From Echinostoma caproni (taxonomy: Eukaryota; Platyhelminthes; Trematoda; Plagiorchiida; Echinostomatidae): a DNA stretch of 18,671 nt. The position numbers and the translations under genes were made by a program. Positions within the stretch are counted from its first letter, which is position 1. Every line of letters starts with the position of its first letter. Below, piece by piece: positions 7,508 through 16,500 of this stretch. Under the pieces are notes generated by a model. That model was given only the letters and a program-made list of their open reading frames with translations. It searched no databases and was not told the origin of the DNA. Where the stretch lies: the NCBI GenBank assembly GCA_900618425.1, contig UZAN01000051.1, forward strand, positions 1 through 18,671, read 5' to 3'.

Positions 7508-10500
7508 GTACTGTTACGGTGCGAACCCTTCTGGTTGGTATGAGTGTCATTGTGATTGTGTTCGTATAATGTCTGCTGAGTTAGTGAGTGGGCAGACCTA
7601 GCACGAGGGTATGAAGTTTGAGCAGAATTTTTGGTCATATGGGTTTTCTGCTTTCGGACGGCACAATCAGCCTAATCGACGGTTAGGTAGTTTGACTGGT
7701 ACAGTTACGTGTCGGAACCAGCGTAACTTGTGTACCTGTCCCATTTCGTAAGGTTAATCTACTTGAATTCTTCATCTTCGATGGTATTTAGAACAAACAG
7801 TTTGGTGAAGCATTTGTTTTTAAGTGATTCATTCTCACACCATTCACCGTTTTCAAAGGTAACATTAAAAACAGATCACACGCAGTTAGACCCAATCATG
7901 GGTTAGAGTTTGATTGTTCAATTAGCGTTAGATTGTGAAACATGCTACTCTATGCGCTTTGTTCAATTCCAGTGCCGTGAATTTCAGGTCACAGCGAGCA
8001 TCAGTCCCACTGAATTTGTCATGTGGTGATGGTACAGTGGCTTAGTCGCTGTCACCGGCGTGCTTGGGACCCTATGATCCGAGGTTCGAGCCCCGCCACC
8101 CGACTTTGATGGTAGACAGCTCTGCTGTCGTCCGGTTCACTATCACGCCTAACCTGGCGGAGTCTTATATGGTTCGTCACTCCAAGTCCCGGGGCTTAGG
8201 TTACCGGTTTCCATCACTGAACAGCAGGTCTTCGTGACTATGGGGTTCGCCCCATCTGCTGTTCATCACTCGTAGGTGTGTAATAAAAAATAACGTCGGT
8301 AGTAATGTTCAAAACGATCGATTGCATACCTGAGCCTAGTTCTTTCTAGTTTTTTGTAAGGCGTCAGAAACTAATGGACCGGTGGGAATCCCATAGTCCC
8401 AGTACCCCGGTTTCGGTACGAAGTTCGATAAAATAAGAACTGGACATTGAGTTGCAACGAAGCAGGAACTGGCGTAAACTGTGAAGTGGTAAACCAGCAG
8501 TAAAGTTATCTTCTTATATAGGATTCATGAAGAAATCGATGGGTTTTACTAGTGACACGTTTGTAAACTAATAATGGACGTCTAATGAAAACATTGTTTT
8601 ATCCTTTATATCAGATATCTCTCAAATGCATTCCATCGCAGTTGAATGCATTTACCTCGTGGGAAACTAACAATTTCCCAAGGAGTAAAACCCACACCGA
8701 AGACCATCAAGAGTGCCTAGTGCCTCTGAGCAATCGAATGGGCTAATCCAAACTTGATACCCTAAATTTAATGTATGACTACGTGTCCTCTCTGTGCAGG
8801 GCATTGCATCTCTTATTTTTGAAAATGAGTGTACTACTTACAAGTAGTATGTTTTCCAGCTGAGAAATGTTGCTTGGGGGAGGGTAACCGTTACTTTATT
8901 TTGTCGCATCACCATCATTGTGTGCTATTTTTGCGTTTTGGGCAAAACTCAGAAAATATAAAAAAATATAGTGAGGAGTGTGTGAATTCGTTAGAGACAA
9001 ACTGTTCACTTCTGTGGGCCGGATGATCTTAGCAAACTAAATTCTGCTTATTTTCATCACAAATCCCTAATCAGGGACGCGGGCAATAGAACCAGTTGTT
9101 CCTAATCTGTCCATTTGTGAATCAAAGCCATGATTTGATGGGGTAATCACTGCGAAACCGATGATGTACTTCCGGGTGTCTTTCTTTCAATCACTCATTA
9201 CGTATTAAAAGATGTTATCTTTGATGCCAACAATTCGGTAATTACTACACTGTGGGTTCGACATAGGCTCGTAGTTTTCAGCATCCGAAAAGACATTTGT
9301 GAGCACCCAGAATTATAGTTTCGGCTGTTTCTTTTTTTCTTCCGTCATTGAAACTATGTGCCATCGATGCGCTTATATTTCTCCAGACACCTGTTTTCAT
9401 CTTGTAATTGGGAAGTGCCCCATTCCGGACTGCATTTGACGAAGATTTCGTTGGTTTTGATCCTAAATTTTTCTCTTGTCTCCCTCCTCGGAACACAAGC
9501 AAAACCGATCATTTTGCATCAAATTCACTTCGTCTTCTTCTTATCTGACCTCCCCCACATTTTAAAATCCCTTATCTAGTTAATATCCTTTTTTGTTGCA
9601 TACAGTCTTTACTTACACGATCTGTGTTTTTTATAGTTACCGATTCAATGCCTGTAGATCGGTCAGAAGTATCTTCTGAAAGTGGTTCTGTTGAATCCCC
9701 AGATTCCGAAACGACTGAGCATCAACCATCTGAAAGTGTTGACACAACTGCGGAAGACAAAACAGCAAATGAGTAAGTTTCAAGGTTTTTATTCCCTCAT
9801 GCCAGTTTTTTTAATGTGACCACCTTTGACCTTCCACTCCCTCGGCAAACATCGCACACTGCTGACGTGCAAAATCTACATAAGTCGAGCATCTGCTCCA
9901 GTGAGCGACCGTGATTCCCTAAAGTAACGGTACTTAGCTTTCTAAATGATATAGTAATTAATCAACCACAAAAATTCTCAATAATTCCTCCCGAATTTTC
10001 GGCCGTGAAGCGTTTTTCAAACACGCATTATCCATGTGGTAGAACTATACGGTAATGGTCTTTTAATTGATAGATTTTAAATAACTTGAAAGTCCTCACC
10101 GGTGCCTTCAACATTCACGTGGAATCCCAGATCCAGGGGCGACCCATGTGCAATCCCCTCCAACCCAATGGACGACGGAAGCTGCCAACTTCAAGCATGC
10201 GCGAACCACGGATTTTTCCCATCAAACACTAACGTCTCACACAATAAATGACACTGTTTGGCATTGGAACCTCTCCGCTCGTCTCAACAAGGGAATGAAC
10301 CTGATCGCATTGCCAGTAGCTACCAATTTTGAGGATGTATTAAAAAATACATACATCGCTCCAACTGGTCTACACTCATGGATTCAGACCATACTGTGTC
10401 TGTTCGGACTTATCCCGGTGATGAGCGAAAAATCCTCAACTGTTGCACCGTCGACTGAGCAGAAAAAACTCCAGTATTCGGATATGCAATATCTATCGGA

Positions 10501-13500
10501 AGAAAAATTCTAGATAGTTCAATCTACCATCACCGCCTAAATCGTTCACCCGCAATCACAAACCCTATTTACGCGAATGGTTTGTAACATCTGTCTTGTC
10601 CTGGTGATCCCCCACCTCCACCCATTCGTACTTACGTGGTCCCTTTGTCATGAGCAACATAGCCTCTTCTCTTTTGCTTTCGTTATTTTAACGGCTATGA
10701 AGACTATCTGGACTGTAAGAGACATGCAGATGTAGCGAAAAGATGCTGGATTTATTGTTCAAACCCATATTTGTCAACTCTCCCTCCTCCGCTTCATTTT
10801 GTGACAGAAAGCAGTGTTTCCATTAGATCGGGATTCGGTTGTTTGCAGTGCTCGACAGTTGGATCGCAAACGTTTCTTCATCAGTCCAGGTGATAATTTC
10901 AGTGCGATCTGGGCTGATAATGATGATCGAACTTTTGCAGTGTAGGATCTCTGGAGAAGATTCTGTTATGTGCATTACACATTGGAAACCCGTCGAATAA
11001 CGCGTAAATCCAAAAGTCAACGGACTACTAGATTGTCTGGAAATGTGGTACTGTTATAAGGAATGAATGAATAATATAAAATAGGTAGAGACCTCAAATC
11101 ATGAGGCAAATGGTGGAGGCGTACGTGTTTGCACTGTCAAGGCACAATCAGATAACAATGTGTCAAAGTAAAACAGCGTTTTACTGTGTTCAAAGTAGCC
11201 TTCAAAAGCTGTCAAAGCGTTCGACTCAACGGCTGCATGTGGATGTGATACAATCAGTCAACGATCAGAATGCCTTAGGTAGCAAGCGCACGAGCATAAT
11301 GGTCAATGACTGACAGCCAGCCAATCAGATATACGGTATCAAAATACCAATTACGTGAGGGATGGGAACAATGAACTTATGTGCGTGCGTACGTGTGTGT
11401 GTGTGTGTCTCGACCGGTGGTTGCTAAACCGGTTAAGAGTAAGGGACGGTGGGGTCGAAGATAATACAAGTCACAGGTGAGGGAACAGTCGATCCGGAAG
11501 ATAGATCTAACTCAGGCGTAGCACGTTCCGTAAGAAAACGAAGAAATAACACAAATAGAGCAGTGGTTTGCAGTGCTCAGTACGCGTTTACCAAACTGTG
11601 GTAGTCATGATTCCAAAGGGGGACGTGTTTCTCTCAATAGCACGGCGTTGACTGTCGAGGTTGTCGCGAGTAACCTTTCTCAAGACAGATTTTCATTCGA
11701 TTATGCAATTAGAGCATGCAACTTACCCGCAGTAGCCGAAATGTCGACTTTGTATCACCCCTGCTGACGACACCGTGTTGGTGACCAATATACATTTTTT
11801 TTAGATTCATTCCTAACCGAACGAGGTTCGGATGCAATGGAGTCCTGATTTTATTCATGCTCTTTTTGTCAAATCAGAAGAAAATGATTTCGTGACACCA
11901 TTTGATTTTCTTAGCCCCCAAGGGGTGGGGTTGATCGATAATCGAGAGATAAAACCCACAACATTCAAAGGTCATAAATACTTTACGGTAGTTCATGTAC
12001 TAGCCTGTACTGACCATATCAGGAAATGGCGTCTGCCGGGGATAGTCTCTTTATGTCGGTCCAAAAACCAGCGCTTTTGTTTGGCAGTAAGGGACTTGGG
12101 AATGAGTGCCCCACGCTTCGCACCTCAACAGTTCTGTGGTTAGATTGTGTCATGTACGTAAGTGATCTACACAAAGGCTGAATACGATTAATTTAATGCA
12201 GCGCTTTCTTCGGTGCTTCCCGGACTAGCTCGCATCTCAGCCTTTCTTCCACGTTTCTTTCAATAAGTACATAAGGATATCCTTTTTTTGAGAACCTTCT
12301 CAGTGTTTAATTTCATCTGAAACAGTGGATTCCAAGCACATTTTCCCATGCACGCCGAGGCCCTCAATTAACTCCCTCTCTCTCTCTTGTTGAAGGATCA
12401 CGAAATTTTGAAATTTGGTGCACTGTCTGGTCTAGGTTGTTTTTCTGTATGCTGAAAGATCACCCACTTAAATATTCCCTTATAAAATTCGGTACCGCCT
12501 GGCTATTAATATAGATTGAAGCATCTATTTTCCTCCGAATCCATGTTCTCATGTCATAGTGGGCATATTCGGTAGTCTAGATAGATCTCAAGCCTACTTC
12601 CTACTCGTATTGTGATGGTTGTGGTAGATAACCCAGATGTGTTTTAGACGGTGATTGTTTGGATTAGTTTATTCGGCTTTTCACAGGTACCAGGCATTGT
12701 TGACGAGTCCCACACAAGACGAAACAGTTGTCCAGTGTTCTTTGTCGGTTATCACAAAATTTTCCACCGCATTTAAATCCACATGTGCTTTAGCTCACTC
12801 AACGCAGTTGGTTCTCTTCATCACACAATTCAGTCTCACATTTCTTGTAGACGGATAATTGATGCGGTTAAAGATAGTTGTTTGTTTACGGTTATTTTCG
12901 GTGTCGCGTATCACTGTGATAGAAGTTTAAACTACTCGGTAAACGCTGGTCTCACCGTAGATCTCCCACTCCGACCGATCAAACGTTGTCACTGGATCCG
13001 GTTGAACGTATGTTAGCCAATCTCATTATCCACGAAGAGGCTCATTTCCGTCATCAAACACGCGATGAGAAACCGCTTTCCGACTTCCAAAAGCTATCGA
13101 TTGCTCGTGAGTTGTACTCACAAAAGCCTGGTATATTCCTTGAACGATTCAGTCGCTACCTAGACTGGTCACAAGATCGGATTAATTTCACTAAATGGCA
13201 TAGTTCGGATGATTTGGTTGGTTATCTAATGGACAAACTGGATCGTGAGGCCGAGCTGAACAATGTGCGTAAATCCAAGGTGGCCTCATGTCGGGTTCGA
13301 AATCGGCGTCTAAACGTGAGTTTTTTCCTTCTAAGCACCCTGAAATCGCACTTGTATTGCAAGCTCTTTTGTCTTCTAATGAGCTGATTTTGCGCAGTCA
13401 CATTCAACGTTTTATTTCCAATACAGTCTGATCTGTAAACCAAAACGTTTTTACAGCTGCCGTGTATCGTATTCGAATCCCCCATTGCCTAGTTTGTTTC

Positions 13501-16500
13501 TCCCAATTAAAACTGGTTTGCGGTACATCTATAGTATTGTAGCTTTTAAGTGCGAATTGTCGCAATCAAGTGTAACAGAAAATTTTTACTTGTCACAGCG
13601 TCCCAGCACTTAATTGAAATAATATGAAACTTCTAGAGTTCTTTTGCGAGTCAGTCGGTTGTTTGCACACGTCCTGTTACTGATTGAGAACAGAATTTCC
13701 TGAGATTTTGTGGATCGAGAATTTGTGGTAAGGCAAATATATCTTTGCTCTCATTCTTTCTCAAGATTCTGCAAATGTCTTGGTAAGCAGCTTTGCTGTC
13801 GTCCTAACCTAGCGGGACCTTCTATGATTCGCCACTCCAAGTCCCGGGGCTTAGGTTACCGATCTCCAACACTGAATAACAGATCCTGGCAACTACGGGG
13901 TCCAACCGTCTGCTGTTCATCACACAAATAAGTTTAATAAAAAACGTTAGCGACTGATAGGCAGCACATCTTGGAGGATAGTTCGAACACAATACGAGAT
14001 GAGATGGCAGGAAGCTAACTGGGGGCTGGATTAAAAGCCAGCATCCGGACATTCGGACAAAACTAATCTACATCAACAATAATAATGCCATTTCTATAAA
14101 AGAAAACGAGCAGGTAACAGAAAGGTGGATTAGTCATGTGTTTAGCACTGAGGCCAAGGGAACTCCAAATTTGTGAACTGTTTAGATCACAACCAAAGTC
14201 GTTGCGTCATGGTGGTGTGAACAACTGATTCTCTCTTCCCCTGGTCAGGGGAGTTTGAGAGCTTGAGTCAATTTGTGTTGTGCGCAAAGCTCAGGATTCG
14301 TGAGTCGCATACTAATCGCGTCTGCGGTTGCTAACGTCCGAAACCGTATTACTCTGTGTTTGTGTGGTGAGACTCGATAAACGATTGTAAAAGCCGAGCG
14401 CATATCAACCAAGAGCAAAATGGTTTCGGACGTTAGCAACCGCAGTGTCGAATAGCAGCCGATTCATGAGCCCTGAGCTTTGCGCACAACGCAAATTGAT
14501 TCAAGCTCTCAAACTCCCCTGGCCAGGGGAAGAAAAAAACAGTTGTTCACACGACCATAACGTAACGACTTTGGTTATGTGATCTAAGCAGCTCACTAAT
14601 TTGACCTCACTGTCAAGCACATGACTAATCCCCCTTTCTGTTTGACCCTATTGAAATTGTTTAATATAAATGCAAAGGAACTCGTAGAAATGGCTGATGG
14701 TAGTAGTCATCCTTTCTGGGTCTGAAAGATAACTGGATAGGGTTAGCAGAATATTCCGTGCCGGAACGCATGAAAAATATAAACTGAATTGCATTCGAGG
14801 ATCACTTTTCGACGAGTTCAATAGGACACCATCGTTGACGAACGGAAGAATGATAGACAATAGTTTTTTAGAAACGGTTTAAACTTGGCTCTGTTGTGGT
14901 TGTTTTCTAATATTATTCAATTAACTCGTCCGGTAAACCAGTGTCATGTCTGCCTGAACTCAACACCAAACTGCACGCTTGACTGACTTATTTCGCCTCT
15001 CCTCTTTTATTCAACATACTTCTCCGTCCTTTCATTCAAGAGCAGTACCACTTTTGTGCTAGACGGCAGATCGAACTGCATGATAAATCTGTCTTTCTTT
15101 CACAGGCTTTATATCGTGCCGCTCGAGGGGACAACAGTTGTCCTGTTTCCGATCATTTCACACACGAGGCGATGCGTCAGCGAGATCCTGTCCTCTGGGA
15201 AGAAATGATCGGCCAGCATCTGGACGAACCGACAAGACGCCGTTATTTGGATAGGGAATACCAGACATTTGCTGGATATTTACACGGACAGCTGATACAA
15301 CAAGAAGAGAAACGGATGTTTAATCAAGCTCGTTACAAACAGGTTCGTACCAGTCAGTTGTTTTTTGCGTCTCCTATTGCACTTTGATTTCATCTCGTAC
15401 ACCAGCACATTCGTATCGGCATTTTTCTCGTCTGAACCGTGAGCTACTACGGCAAGCCTTATTTGCTGATGTTGTTCTCACACAGTATTATTCAAATTGG
15501 TCCCTAGATTTAGCTGTGTGGAATTATTGTGATTGATGTTTATTTTCCTCGGACTGGTAAAGTATCCACGTCTCAAGAGTAGAGTTCACTTTAAGTGGAC
15601 ATACGGAACGGTAAGCATTTACGTTTTTGCGGTATCACTTTTTTACTTCAGGGCTTGTGAAACAGTGGACTTTTTGTGTGTAGCCCACTAACTTTGTACA
15701 AAGGGAGGAGGGAAAGCCTCGAACACGTCCGCAGTGCGCTTTGTTTCAGCTAGGTGTGAAACCACCGTACTGGTGAGTAACTTAGTCGTTCCAATGTTCA
15801 GTCAGGCAGGGTAGTGTTCACGAATCTGTTCGGGCAATCACCTGACCGTGCAGCCTATATACGTTGTTCCACAGGACCAAGTAAATGAGGATGCACAGAT
15901 TGAAACCACAGAGACTGGAACTTTGTCTTTCAATCGCAAACACAATTGGCTTGGACGTGAACAATAGACGAAGCTTGGATGCGAAGAAAGTCTTGTCGAT
16001 TGCGTTGAATAATCTTCTTTGTATGTTCTCAGCTAATGTGCCCCCTTGAATGGCGAAGAAACGTACACGGATTTTTTTAACATCGGTGTCTTGTCAAGTG
16101 TTCTCCGTGCATTGAATCATTTTGTTGACTAAACCTTCCGGATATCCCTTACATGCAAAGATCGATCTTTTTCTAGTGTTTCCTCACTGCAGATCTTTCT
16201 TGCTCTATCCGCTAGGCAGCAAATCAGGTTCCTTTTCACCCTAAGTGACACAAAGCTTCGGAAATGGATTTATTGGCGTTCCTAATTTGCCTTTCTATGC
16301 ACGGAACGCTGCGCCGAACCATCTAATCGACGGGTGGTACAGATATCTAGAAAAGGCAGTTTGTTGTTACACTCCATTTCTAAGATAAATGCTATTTAAG
16401 ATTGGTAGTGTTGAACCTGCTTAATGGTTCCGTTGTGTTTGATGTTGCATTGGTCACACAAAAAGTATTATAGTATAGTCCTCAATGGATGACTGCAATT

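Larger units (their letters stand above)
7508..9636 (+). other. CCDC97 intron 1
   Basis: About 2.1 kb containing SINE copy B (8021-8290), a diverged dispersed repeat (8684-8767), and a small perfect hairpin at 8660-8680 (TGGGAAA/TTTCCCA, 7-base loop). No convincing additional exon was seen, although a small phase-correcting exon could be hidden here. Confidence 0.55.
9773..12960 (+). other. CCDC97 intron 2 (3.2 kb)
   Basis: Contains copy 2 of the 717-852 repeat, a (GT)n tract at 11393-11408 and copy 2 of the 38-bp repeat. Open frames at 10148-10513 (121 codons) and 11832-12143 (103 codons) have no recognised homology and no matching splice sites. The stretch 11000-11800 looks like neither coding sequence nor a repeat I know. 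Confidence 0.55.
13316..15105 (+). other. CCDC97 intron 3
   Basis: 1,790 bases with SINE copy C and a 527-bp foldback built from Penelope-like 3' ends. The rest, including a minus-strand frame at 14648-14860, is not recognised. Confidence 0.65.

Noticed and set aside
10148..10513. 121-codon frame in CCDC97 intron 2
   Set aside because: No homology recognised, no acceptor/donor in phase with exons 2 and 3, which already join perfectly.
11832..12143. 103-codon frame in CCDC97 intron 2
   Set aside because: No domain recognised on either strand and no splice context; treated as chance.
14648..14860. 70-codon minus-strand frame next to the foldback as more retroelement coding
   Set aside because: No Penelope or LINE motif recognised; adjacency alone is not enough.
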